The notes: generated by a model not told the origin, from the sequence alone. DNA of 64,000 nt from an uncultured Clostridia bacterium (GCA_934168305.1 CAKPNF010000002.1:107324-171323), one strand, 5' to 3'. Numbered from the stretch's first letter, positions 1-7,425 are shown. Numbers and translations are program-made.

Positions 1-327
1 TATATATCAGAGAAATCAATTATAAGACCAACATTTAGTTATTTAGGAAATTTTACAATTTCAGATACGGTATTTAGACAAATATTAGAATATTTAGCAT
101 CAAAAACATTAGGAATATATAAAGTTCAAAAAATAAGAGTAGACAATTTTGGTGAAGGTGTAAAAATACATATGGAAGTTACCATAGTATATGGTTTCAA
201 TTTGATTGATGGAATTAATGAGTTTAAAAACAAGGCTAAAAAAGAAATAGAAAAATTAACTGCTATGAATGTTGAAGAATTTGAAGTTGTAATTAAGAAT
301 ATATATGTTCCAGAGAAGGGAGAATAA
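1..327 (+). CDS. Asp23/Gls24-like protein, 3' part
   Basis: The reading frame is open from the first base of the window to a TAA at 325-327, so the gene starts to the left and only about 108 C-terminal residues are seen. The visible part alternates beta strands and helices (TISDTVFRQILEYLASKT, then GVKIHMEVTIVYGFNLIDGI, then VEEFEVVIKNIYV), the layout of the Asp23/Gls24 family of small envelope-stress proteins. Family members are cytoplasmic and often sit at the membrane. The stop is one base before the plsC start, so the two are probably co-transcribed. The assignment is by pattern only; the missing N-terminus could carry something else. Confidence 0.6.
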   Translation, partial: YISEKSIIRPTFSYLGNFTISDTVFRQILEYLASKTLGIYKVQKIRVDNFGEGVKIHMEVTIVYGFNLIDGINEFKNKAKKEIEKLTAMNVEEFEVVIKNIYVPEKGE

Positions 328-328
328 G

Positions 329-925
329 ATGAAAGATATTTTAAAATCAATAGGTAGAGGGATTGTAAAAGGTGCAATTTGGATTTATTGTAAAATAGTA
401 TATAGATTTGAGGTAATAGGAAAAGAAAATATACCAAAAGAGGGTCCTATAATTATATGTGGAAATCACAGAAGTTTTTTAGATCCACCATTAATGGAAG
501 TAACAACAGGTAGATATACTAGATTTTTAGCAAAAGAAGAATTAACAAAAAATAAATTTTTAGCGTTTTTAGGTTATGTATTTGATGCAATATTAGTGAA
601 GAGAGATTCAAAAGAGGTTATTGCACTTAAGGAATCTTTGAAAACTTTAAAGAATGGGGATTGTTTAGCTTTATTTCCAGAAGGAACAAGAAATGGCTTA
701 GCAAAAGGTGAAAAAGTCAAAGATGGTGCAGCATTTTTTGCTGTAAGAAGCGGTGCACCTGTTGTACCTTGTGGTATTAAAGGCGGAGAAAAAGGAAAAA
801 GAAAAGTTACTATTACTTATGGAAAACCTTTAGATTTTAGTGAGTATAAAGGTAGCAAAGATAAAGAAGTTCTTGATAAGGTTACTGAGGAAATTATGAA
901 CAATATTATTGAACTTACAAAATAA
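329..925 (+). CDS. plsC: 1-acyl-sn-glycerol-3-phosphate acyltransferase (PlsC family)
   Basis: A 198-residue membrane-associated acyltransferase expected to add the second acyl chain to lysophosphatidic acid in phospholipid synthesis. It has the catalytic HX4D block (NHRSFLD, near residue 48) and the substrate-binding block FPEGTRNG (near residue 113), with the usual VKRDSKEV spacing between them. The length is normal for short clostridial PlsC proteins. I chose ATG 329 because GGGAG lies just upstream; the in-frame ATG at 305 lies inside the preceding gene and ahead of that ribosome site. A basic, hydrophobic N-terminus (GRGIVKGAIWIYCKIVY) probably sits in the membrane surface. Confidence 0.9.
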   Translation: MKDILKSIGRGIVKGAIWIYCKIVYRFEVIGKENIPKEGPIIICGNHRSFLDPPLMEVTTGRYTRFLAKEELTKNKFLAFLGYVFDAILVKRDSKEVIALKESLKTLKNGDCLALFPEGTRNGLAKGEKVKDGAAFFAVRSGAPVVPCGIKGGEKGKRKVTITYGKPLDFSEYKGSKDKEVLDKVTEEIMNNIIELTK

Positions 926-977
926 AATTGTATTTTTTAATAGAAAATTAGTGGAGATAATTTTTTTTAAAAGGTAT

Positions 978-1007
978 AAATAGTAAGTTGTTGTTGAGGT
1001 TAGATTT
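978..1007 (+). repeat. attC-like 3' half-site A
   Basis: The sequence AAATAGTAAGTTG followed by TTGTTGAGGTTAGATTT closely matches the 3' half of the complete site at 1533-1590. It ends in GTTAGAT, which fits the integron core consensus GTTRRRY. It lies 30 bases before the GTG start of the acetyltransferase gene. No clear matching 5' half is seen upstream. The meaning is an inference. Confidence 0.45.
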
Positions 1008-1037
1008 CTAATTATATAAAGAAAGGTTGAAAAATAA

Positions 1038-1517
1038 GTGATTGAAATAGTAGAATATAAGAATGAATATGCAAAAGATTTGTCAGAAATAATACTAGAT
1101 AATATGTATAAAATTAATATTAAAGAGCATGGAAAAGATATAATAGATAGAATTTCAAAGTATTTTACGGAAGATGAAATAAAGAAAAATTTTCCACAAA
1201 GAACTAAATGCTTAGTAGCATTAAAAAATGAGAAGGTTGTTGGTACAGCAAGTATTGATCGATATAAAGGTGATAAAACAGGAAAAAAGTACATTGTATT
1301 AACAGTATTTGTAAAAATAAAAAATCATCGACAAGGAATAGGAAAAGAATTAATTGAAAATATAGAAAAAATTGCAGTAAATGTTGGGTGTAAGGAGCTA
1401 GTAATACCTTCTTCTGTTTACGCTTGTGAATTTTACCGTAAATTTGGATTTGATTATCTAGATGGAAAGAAAATTCAAAATGAAGATAAGGAATATATTT
1501 TAACAAAAAAATATTAA
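1038..1517 (+). CDS. GNAT family N-acetyltransferase
   Basis: A 159-residue acetyltransferase of the GNAT superfamily that transfers an acetyl group from acetyl-CoA to an unknown amine. The acetyl-CoA pyrophosphate loop is visible near residue 96 as RQGIGKEL, after the strand YIVLTVFVKIK. The C-terminal strand and helix (ELVIPSSVYACEFYRKFGF) are also typical. The start is GTG 1038 with GAAAGG upstream. The gene stands alone between two copies of a short repeat (978-1007 and 1533-1590), so it looks like an accessory insertion rather than part of an operon. The substrate cannot be told from sequence. Confidence 0.85.
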   Translation: MIEIVEYKNEYAKDLSEIILDNMYKINIKEHGKDIIDRISKYFTEDEIKKNFPQRTKCLVALKNEKVVGTASIDRYKGDKTGKKYIVLTVFVKIKNHRQGIGKELIENIEKIAVNVGCKELVIPSSVYACEFYRKFGFDYLDGKKIQNEDKEYILTKKY

Positions 1518-1532
1518 TTGATTGCTAGAGGC

Positions 1533-1590
1533 AAATTACAATTTAGTAATTAGTTAGAAAAATAGTAAGTTGTCGCTGAGGTTGAATTTT
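1533..1590 (+). repeat. attC-like complete palindromic site B
   Basis: Both half-sites are present: AAATTACAATTTAGTAA at 1533-1549 and GTCGCTGAGGTTGAATTT at 1573-1590. The ends pair as AAATT with AATTT and CAATTT with GAGGTTG, using G-U wobbles and leaving one unpaired base on each strand. The site ends in GTTGAAT, matching the GTTRRRY core. It sits 15 bases after the acetyltransferase stop, where an attC site would lie after a cassette gene. No integron covariance search was run. Confidence 0.4.
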
Positions 1591-1670
1591 GAAATTTAAA
1601 TAAAAAACTATAAATTTTTGAGGTGGGTATATAAAGTATGCTCATCTTTTATTATGTCAATTAAATATTG

Positions 1671-1676
1671 TATAAT
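1671..1676 (+). promoter_or_regulatory. -10 element ahead of the tyrosine recombinase
   Basis: A TATAAT hexamer lies 56 bases before the recombinase start. I see no good -35 hexamer at the right distance, so expression may be weak or may need an activator. Confidence 0.4.
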
Positions 1677-1731
1677 ATAGGTAGAGTTCTATATATTGTA
1701 AATTATGGAAAAATGTAAGGAGGTAATTGTC

Positions 1732-2727
1732 ATGAGAGAATTGTTTGTTGAAAAAGTAATTGATTGGGCAGGAGAATTTTTAGACAATAACCAAAGAATA
1801 AAATTAAAAGAGATACTTACAGAAATATGTTTAAATTATCACATTGAAATATTAGAACAAAACCAAAAACAAGAAATACAAAAGAACAATGAAGAAATAT
1901 TAAATAAATTTATATCATCAAAAGAAATTGAAGGCTGTTCAGTTAGAACATTAAAATATTATAAAGATAATATAACAAAAATGTTAGATACTGTAAATCT
2001 TCCAATAAATGAAATTACAATGGAAACATTAAGAAATTATTTATCAAATTATAAAAACAATTCAACTGCGGGTATGGTAACAATAGATAATATAAGAAGA
2101 ACATTATCAAGTTTTTTTGCTTGGTTGGAAAACGAAGACTATATTGTAAAAAGTCCTGTTAGAAGAATCCATAAAGTAAAAGCAGTGAAAAAGGTAAAAG
2201 AAACGTTAACAGATGAAAATTTAGAAAAATTAAGAGATACTTGCTCAAATGTAAGAGATTTAGCAATATTAGAACTATTAATTTCAACTGGTATGAGAGT
2301 CGGAGAACTTACTAGATTAAATATATCAGATATGAATTTTCAAGAAAGAAGTTGTATTGTTATAGGAAAAGGGAATAGTGAAAGAGAAGTTTATTTTAGT
2401 GCAAAGAGTAAAATGTATATAAAGAAATATTTGGAAACAAGAACAGATAATAATGAAGCATTATTTGTTTCACTTATAAAACCCTATAATCGATTAGGAA
2501 TATCAGGGATTGAAATTGCTATTAGAAACTTAGGAAAACAAGCAAATATAAACAAGGTACATCCACATAAATTTAGAAGAACAATGGCAACGATGGCTAT
2601 TGATAAAGGCATGCCAATAGAACAAGTTCAAAAATTATTGGGACACATAAAAATAGATACTACAATGGAATATGCAATGGTAAATCAAAATAATGTAAAA
2701 AATTCACATAGAAAATATATTAATTAA
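1732..2727 (+). CDS. Tyrosine recombinase/integrase (XerC/D type)
   Basis: A 331-residue site-specific recombinase. After a 60-residue helical leader there is a SAM-like core-binding domain (about 65-150, ending FFAWLENEDYI). The catalytic domain carries the full set of residues: Arg in TGMRVGELTRL, Lys in GKGNSEREVYF, His and Arg in HPHKFRRTMAT, His in LLGHIKIDTT, and the nucleophile Tyr in MEYAMVN. It should therefore be active. ATG 1732 is preferred because AAGGAGG at 1717-1723 is correctly spaced from it; the in-frame ATG at 1705 is ahead of that site. Its neighbours are accessory genes and attC-like repeats, so it may move them. It has no phage neighbours and is not an obvious XerC/D housekeeping copy. 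Confidence 0.92.
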   Translation: MRELFVEKVIDWAGEFLDNNQRIKLKEILTEICLNYHIEILEQNQKQEIQKNNEEILNKFISSKEIEGCSVRTLKYYKDNITKMLDTVNLPINEITMETLRNYLSNYKNNSTAGMVTIDNIRRTLSSFFAWLENEDYIVKSPVRRIHKVKAVKKVKETLTDENLEKLRDTCSNVRDLAILELLISTGMRVGELTRLNISDMNFQERSCIVIGKGNSEREVYFSAKSKMYIKKYLETRTDNNEALFVSLIKPYNRLGISGIEIAIRNLGKQANINKVHPHKFRRTMATMAIDKGMPIEQVQKLLGHIKIDTTMEYAMVNQNNVKNSHRKYIN

Positions 2728-2775
2728 ATTGGATAAATAAAAAGTTGAATGTATAAAGCAAAAAGTCAGGATTAA

Positions 2776-2910
2776 ATGATAAAAAATTCAAAAATTATAT
2801 TAAAACCTAGTAATATTAACGGTTACATGAAATTTAAAACATCAAAAACAGTTAAGGCCGTTGATATTGCTAGTTTTAGATATTTAATTAATATTTTATT
2901 GGATTTTTAA
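2776..2910 (+). CDS. Possible 44-residue small protein
   Basis: A short open frame (starts MIKNSKIILKPSNINGYM, ends YLINILLDF) lies in the 400-base gap between the recombinase and the NUDIX gene. Upstream AGTCAGG is only a weak ribosome site. The frame contains both arms of an inverted repeat (2801-2822 and 2858-2878), so the DNA structure may matter more than the peptide. The rest of the gap (2911-3072) is AT-rich and holds nothing I can name. The product is not recognised. Confidence 0.25.
   Translation: MIKNSKIILKPSNINGYMKFKTSKTVKAVDIASFRYLINILLDF
2801..2878. repeat. Inverted repeat downstream of recombinase
   Basis: The left arm TAAAACCTAGTAATATTAAC, followed by GG, pairs with the right arm CCGTTGATATTGCTAGTTTT with two G-U type mismatches and one unpaired base. 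The loop is 35 bases. It could be a recombination site for the neighbouring recombinase or a transcript hairpin; there is no run of T after it, so it does not look like a terminator. Confidence 0.5.
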
Positions 2911-3072
2911 ATTCTGAAATAGTTAATTTGGCTGAATATAATTTTATATATTTTTAATATACAAAAAATTAAATTTTTGTAATAAAAGATTTTTGTAATC
3001 CAATTGCATAAAGAATTACAACTTTTAAAAATAAAATTTCATGATTTAGTAATGGCAAAAAGTCAGAAAATA

Positions 3073-3101
3073 TAGACAATTCAATGTTTTTGTAATATAA
3101 T
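3073..3101 (+). promoter_or_regulatory. Promoter of the five-gene base-metabolism operon
   Basis: TAGACA at 3073-3078 and TATAAT at 3096-3101 are separated by 17 bases, the vegetative sigma-A spacing. Transcription would begin near 3108 and give a leader of about 20 bases before the NUDIX start, with AAGGAGG in between. It shows that the operon is transcribed separately from the recombinase. Confidence 0.65.
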
Positions 3102-3128
3102 GATTGTATCAAAAAAGGAGGCATTTAA

Positions 3129-3671
3129 ATGGAAGAGAAGTTAGACGTATTAAATGAACGTGGGGAGTTTACAGGAAAGGTAGCTACAAGAGAAGAATGT
3201 CACAGGGAAGGATTGTGGCACAGAGCTGTATACGGATTCATAATAGATAAAAATTCAAATGTATTATTACAAAAAAGAAGTCAAAATAAAAAACTATGGC
3301 CGAACAAATGGGATGTAACTGTTGGTGGACATGTGGATTCAGGTGAATTTGGAAGACAAACAATAATCAGAGAGTGTAAAGAAGAACTTGGAATTGATGT
3401 AAAAGAAAACGAAATAAAATATCTAATATCTTCTACATCTGTGTATGAAAAGAATAACTATTCAAATAAGCACTATGATGAATGTTATTTGATTTTGAAA
3501 GATGTTGACATTACAAAGTTAAAACTTCAAAAAGAGGAGGTATCTGATGTTCAGTATTTTTCGAAAGAAGAATTATTAGAAAGAATAGAAAATAATTTTG
3601 ATGGATTAACAGAAAAAACTGGTTCATGGCATTTTTTAAAGAAAATATTAGAAGATGGTAGAATAAACTAA
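3129..3671 (+). CDS. NUDIX hydrolase
   Basis: A 180-residue NUDIX protein, a family that cleaves nucleoside diphosphates linked to another group. The complete Nudix box is seen near residues 68-90: G, HVDSG, E, FGRQTII, RE, C, KEELGI. The preceding strands (HRAVYGFIIDKNSNVLLQKRS, then LWPNKWDVTVGGH) resemble the YfcD and isopentenyl-diphosphate-isomerase-like branch. It is the first gene of a tight co-directional run with a DNA glycosylase 36 bases downstream, which suggests a role in handling modified nucleotides, but the substrate is unknown. AAGGAGG precedes ATG 3129. Confidence 0.88.
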   Translation: MEEKLDVLNERGEFTGKVATREECHREGLWHRAVYGFIIDKNSNVLLQKRSQNKKLWPNKWDVTVGGHVDSGEFGRQTIIRECKEELGIDVKENEIKYLISSTSVYEKNNYSNKHYDECYLILKDVDITKLKLQKEEVSDVQYFSKEELLERIENNFDGLTEKTGSWHFLKKILEDGRIN

Positions 3672-3707
3672 AATAGAGATTACAAATATAACATGGAGGT
3701 AAAATGT

Positions 3708-4358
3708 ATGTTGAGCTTACACTATGATTTAGATAATGAAAAAGTAAAATATTTAATTACTACAGATGACAAATTAGGTAAATTAATTAAATATATCAAT
3801 AAAACTGAATTGATAATTGAAGAAGATGGCTTTAAATGTATTGTTAAGTATATAATAGGACAGCAAATTAGTGATAAAGCTCGTGAAACTATTTGGCAAC
3901 GTGTATGTGCAATTTTGAAAAATATAACACCTGAAAATATACTAGCGATAAATGATAATGAATTAAGAAAAGTAGGATTATCAGAACGTAAAATTAATTA
4001 CATAAAAATATTAGCATCAGCTGTTATCAGTGAAGATATAAATTTTTATGATTTTAAGGAACTCACCAATGAAGAAATTATAAAAAAGTTAACTGCATTA
4101 AAAGGTATTGGTCAATGGACTGCTGAAATGTATTTGATTTTTTCATTAGGAAGAGAAAATGTACTTTCAAAAGGAGATGGAACAATTAGACGTACAATAC
4201 AGTGGATGTACGATTTGGAAAAATTACCATCTTCGGAAATATTGCTTAAATATTTTAGCAGTTGGACTCAGTATGCAACAATTGTATCATCATATCTTTG
4301 GAAATCAATTGAATTAGGATTGGTGCAAAGACCTTTTAATGAGATTATATCAAATTAG
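3708..4358 (+). CDS. AlkA-like HhH-GPD DNA glycosylase
   Basis: A 216-residue helix-hairpin-helix DNA glycosylase related to 3-methyladenine glycosylase II, which excises damaged or modified bases from DNA. It shows the domain entry IVKYIIGQQIS, the hairpin LKGIGQWTAEMYLIF, and the catalytic Asp in KGDGTIRR. There is no Fe-S cysteine cluster at the C-terminus. ATG 3708 is preferred over the ATG at 3693 because GGAGG (3696-3700) lies between them. It lacks the N-terminal beta domain of E. coli AlkA and corresponds to the short bacterial form. The next gene begins 12 bases downstream. Confidence 0.88.
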   Translation: MLSLHYDLDNEKVKYLITTDDKLGKLIKYINKTELIIEEDGFKCIVKYIIGQQISDKARETIWQRVCAILKNITPENILAINDNELRKVGLSERKINYIKILASAVISEDINFYDFKELTNEEIIKKLTALKGIGQWTAEMYLIFSLGRENVLSKGDGTIRRTIQWMYDLEKLPSSEILLKYFSSWTQYATIVSSYLWKSIELGLVQRPFNEIISN

Positions 4359-4370
4359 GAGGCTAAAAGT

Positions 4371-5621
4371 ATGGATAATGGAAAATTATATTGGATGAAT
4401 TATTCTATTAATATTGCTAATGGTTCAAAAGATAATAATTTGCGTGTAGGTGCTGTTTTAGTTACAGAAGATAATAAGCTAGTTTGTTCTGCTTATACAG
4501 ACGAATGTTCTGGTTTATCGTGGTATGAAATATTATTGTCTAAAATAGAAAAAATAAATGTAAATAAGGCTTACTATTTATTTTTAACAGTAAATACACT
4601 ATTTTCGGAATCAGAATTTGACTTAAATAAACTAATGGAAAAAATAGCCATTGAAGAAATATACATAGGTGTTCCAGACCCTAATTTGGCAGATTATTTA
4701 TCGAATGATCCGATTGGTACATTCAGGAATATTTATCGTTATTCAGACAATTTGAAAAGAATGATATTGCAGCAAAATCTTAATTATTACAGAAATGTTA
4801 AACAAAATATAAAATCTAGTCCATATTATTCTGCTAAGAGAATAAGCAATATAGTTATGGAAAAACTAGAAGAAAAAGGTATTTTTATTTCTAAAGAAGA
4901 ATTGCAATCAAATAAACAAATTGAAAAATTAATTCAATTGATTGTTGAAAAGTATAAGTTTAATATAGATGATGCTAGTAAGCTAGTAAATTTGGTAATG
5001 TCTGAAGCATTTGATGAGAAATATGCAACATATAATTATTCAGATGATGCTCGTTCACTTAGTGTGGATTGGAAGAATAATTTTTTAAAGATATATAACA
5101 AACTGTTATTATCTTCATTGGAAAATAAAGATATATTAGATGTTGGTGTAGGAAGTGGTAATGAAGCAATAGCATTATTTTCTAATTGCCCTAATATTAC
5201 ATTTGTTGATATTGCACCAAATGGTTTGAAAAAGATAAAAAAACAAATTCCGAAATCAAATATTGTTGTATCAAGGGCTGAAAAGCTTGTTACATTAATA
5301 AATAATAGCTATGATATTTATATATCATTAAGAACATATAATTCGTCCTTTTTCAATGTAAAACAAGCAATTTCAGAAGCACATAGAGTTTTAAAAAAAG
5401 ATGGTATTATAATTATTTCTATTGCAAATGGTTTTTTAAGCCCAGAGAATCAATATATAATTCCGGGCTTACTTATTCCAGGAACAGAGTTTGTTGATAT
5501 TTATAGAGGGTTTGATATTATAAAGAAATTGTCGACAGAACTTTGTAATAATGGTTTTGAAGATATTAAATTTTTTCCAACAAAGGTAGAACTTTTTTTA
5601 ACGGCTAAGGCAAAAAAATGA
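4371..5621 (+). CDS. RibD-like pseudo-deaminase fused to SAM methyltransferase
   Basis: A 416-residue two-domain protein. Residues 1-120 follow the RibD/cytidine-deaminase fold: DNNLRVGAVLV corresponds to the PNPRVGAV strand of RibD and VPDPNLADY to its DPNP loop. The zinc site is lost, since the HAE motif is replaced by WYE and no PCxxC is present, so deamination is unlikely. A helical linker follows (about 125-235). Residues 245-416 are a class I methyltransferase with the SAM loop LDVGVGSGNEAIALF and the acidic strand end FVDIAPNGL. Both neighbours are DNA glycosylase genes, so a base or nucleotide substrate is a reasonable guess. The methylated molecule is unknown. Confidence 0.7.
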   Translation: MDNGKLYWMNYSINIANGSKDNNLRVGAVLVTEDNKLVCSAYTDECSGLSWYEILLSKIEKINVNKAYYLFLTVNTLFSESEFDLNKLMEKIAIEEIYIGVPDPNLADYLSNDPIGTFRNIYRYSDNLKRMILQQNLNYYRNVKQNIKSSPYYSAKRISNIVMEKLEEKGIFISKEELQSNKQIEKLIQLIVEKYKFNIDDASKLVNLVMSEAFDEKYATYNYSDDARSLSVDWKNNFLKIYNKLLLSSLENKDILDVGVGSGNEAIALFSNCPNITFVDIAPNGLKKIKKQIPKSNIVVSRAEKLVTLINNSYDIYISLRTYNSSFFNVKQAISEAHRVLKKDGIIIISIANGFLSPENQYIIPGLLIPGTEFVDIYRGFDIIKKLSTELCNNGFEDIKFFPTKVELFLTAKAKK

Positions 5622-5646
5622 TGTGAATTTTTAAAGGAGGTACTAA

Positions 5647-6402
5647 ATGATTGAACCAAAAACATTTGCTCAGAAAGTAATAGAATTTAATAAAGAATTA
5701 TCCAAAATATCAATGGAATTACCGGATGGTTTTAAAATTATAAATCCATTTAATGGAAGTCAAAAAGAAATAGTAAATGAAATTTCAACAGTATTCTACA
5801 AAAGGTTTTATAATGACTGTAATAAGCGTCATATAATATTAGGAAGTTCTCCAGCACGTAGAGGAACAGCTATTACAGGTGTACCATTTGAGGATGCGGC
5901 ACATCTTCAAAAAGAAACGGGTATTCTGATTGATAAGTTTTATGTTAACAAGTCATCGTCAGGCTTTTTATATGATGTAATTGAAAAATATGGTGGCTGC
6001 AAAAAGTTTTATTCTGATTTTTATATGAATTTTGTCTGTCCTGTTGGTATAGTTAGAACTAATTCAAAAGGAAATGAAGTTAACTGTAATTATTATGATA
6101 GTAAAAAATTACAAGAAACATTGTATTCACTTATTGTTAATTCAATACAGGCACAAATTGATTTAGGAATTGATACTTCCATATGTTATTGTATCGGAAG
6201 TGGAGAAAATTATACTTTTTTATCTAAGATAAATGAAAAACACAAATTTTTTGAAGAAATTATACCATTAGAACATCCACGATTTATAATGCAATATAAT
6301 TCAAAACATAAAGATGAATTTCTTGAAAAGTATTTGACAGCTTTAAAACAAAATCATAATAAAGAAAAGGAGAATAATATAGAATATGATAGAGAAAGAT
6401 AG
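5647..6402 (+). CDS. DUF4918 / SMUG2-like uracil-DNA glycosylase family protein
   Basis: A 251-residue member of the uracil-DNA glycosylase superfamily. It has the DUF4918 signatures GSSPARRGTAITGVPFEDA (residues about 67-85) and EHPRFIMQY (about 215). In the family the first motif normally reads GxNPGRxGxGITG; here NPG is SPA, so the usual catalytic Asn is replaced and the chemistry may be altered. The DNA-facing His of the second motif is kept. RBS AAAGGAGG precedes ATG 5647. The gene overlaps the next one by 17 bases, a sign of translational coupling. It is the second glycosylase fold in this operon. Confidence 0.75.
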   Translation: MIEPKTFAQKVIEFNKELSKISMELPDGFKIINPFNGSQKEIVNEISTVFYKRFYNDCNKRHIILGSSPARRGTAITGVPFEDAAHLQKETGILIDKFYVNKSSSGFLYDVIEKYGGCKKFYSDFYMNFVCPVGIVRTNSKGNEVNCNYYDSKKLQETLYSLIVNSIQAQIDLGIDTSICYCIGSGENYTFLSKINEKHKFFEEIIPLEHPRFIMQYNSKHKDEFLEKYLTALKQNHNKEKENNIEYDRER

Positions 6403-7168
6403 TAAAATATTAGTTCATTTTGATACTAACGATACAAGTATATATCAGCTAAAAGGAGATAGTATATCATTAATAAAAAAAGAAAGAGTTTTTTTTAATG
6501 AAACACTAATACATGACGAGTTATTCAAAAAGATTGATTATGTTATTGAAAAACTAAGAATGATTGTAGAAAAAGTTGATAATGAAAGTGTAAGATTATA
6601 TGCTACTGGAGTCTTTCAGGAATTTTCAGAAGAAGAACAAACACAATTAATAATACATGTTTTTGTAAATTCAGGCTTATGTTTTAATATAGTAAAGCCT
6701 GATTTAGAACAATTTTACATTGAAAAAGGTTTGGAGAAAAGTAACGAAAAAAATATTATTAATGGAATTGTTCAACAGGAATTTAGAAAGGTTGTTATAT
6801 GTGGTAGTTTTCAACAGAATATGCAAGAAATAGGGAACATCATAGGAATCTTAAAAAAACGAAATATTCAGATATTAAGTCCTTGGACAATGGATATTGT
6901 TCCTGAGTCCTTAGGTACTGACTTTATTCTTCTAGAAGGTCAAGAGTTAGTAAATGAAAGGGATGCATGGAGACATAAATATGATCATATGAATAAATTT
7001 AAAAAAGCAGATGCTATTATAGTATGTAATCCTGAAGGAAGAATAGGAAAAGGGACTATGTTTGAATTTGGTTTCATGATAGCGTATTCAAAAAGAATTA
7101 TTTTTACAAATGAACCGAAAGACTTATCAATTCCATTTCCATATGAGATAGGATTAAATTTTATGTAA
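6386..7168 (+). CDS. Nucleoside 2-deoxyribosyltransferase-like protein with extra N-terminal domain
   Basis: A 260-residue protein. From residue 133 on it looks like a nucleoside 2-deoxyribosyltransferase or related N-glycosidase fold: KVVICGSFQ at the start, LEGQELVNERDAWRHKYDHM, then KADAIIVCNPEGRIGKGTMFEFGFMIA, with the family-type Glu in GTMFEFG. Residues 1-130 (ILVHFDTNDTSIYQLKG, VRLYATGVFQEF) recall one lobe of Ppx/GppA-type actin-fold proteins, though only weakly. Transferases of this family swap or release bases from deoxynucleosides. It is the last gene of the operon; a weak hairpin at 7203-7242 follows. The N-terminal assignment is a guess. Confidence 0.65.
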   Translation: MIEKDSKILVHFDTNDTSIYQLKGDSISLIKKERVFFNETLIHDELFKKIDYVIEKLRMIVEKVDNESVRLYATGVFQEFSEEEQTQLIIHVFVNSGLCFNIVKPDLEQFYIEKGLEKSNEKNIINGIVQQEFRKVVICGSFQQNMQEIGNIIGILKKRNIQILSPWTMDIVPESLGTDFILLEGQELVNERDAWRHKYDHMNKFKKADAIIVCNPEGRIGKGTMFEFGFMIAYSKRIIFTNEPKDLSIPFPYEIGLNFM

Positions 7169-7202
7169 TATTTTATTGAAATAGAATAATTTGAAATTTG
7201 CA

Positions 7203-7242
7203 AAAAGAACAGCTTATATAAGAATTTTTTAGATGTTCTTTT
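7203..7242 (+). terminator. Weak hairpin after the operon
   Basis: AAAAGAACA and TGTTCTTTT form a 9-pair stem with a 22-base loop, followed by T and A residues. It lies 34 bases after the last gene of the operon. Confidence 0.4.
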
Positions 7243-7273
7243 ATTAAAAATATAAGTTATGCATCTTAGCAAC

Positions 7274-7292
7274 AAATTACAATTTATCGTTG
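7274..7292 (+). repeat. attC-like 5' half-site C
   Basis: AAATTACAATTTATCGTTG repeats the 5' half of the site at 1533-1590. It closes the accessory region just before the typA promoter. No convincing 3' half follows. Confidence 0.4.
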
Positions 7293-7347
7293 AAAATAAA
7301 TTAGTAACAATTAATTATACTTTACATAAAATAAAGTCAAAAATTCA

Positions 7348-7376
7348 TTGACAAACTTTGAATTTAGTAGTATAAT
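7348..7376 (+). promoter_or_regulatory. typA promoter
   Basis: TTGACA at 7348-7353 and TATAAT at 7371-7376 with a 17-base spacer are perfect consensus sigma-A hexamers, 50 bases before the typA start. Confidence 0.8.
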
Positions 7377-7425
7377 TTTAAAGTTAGAAAGAAACGGAAT
7401 TTAAATAAAAAAAGGGGTAATAAAA

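Noticed and set aside
7169..7425. Possible small RNA or riboswitch before typA
   Set aside because: Apart from a weak hairpin, a half-site and the typA promoter, I see no conserved riboswitch motif; the leader after the promoter is only about 45 bases.
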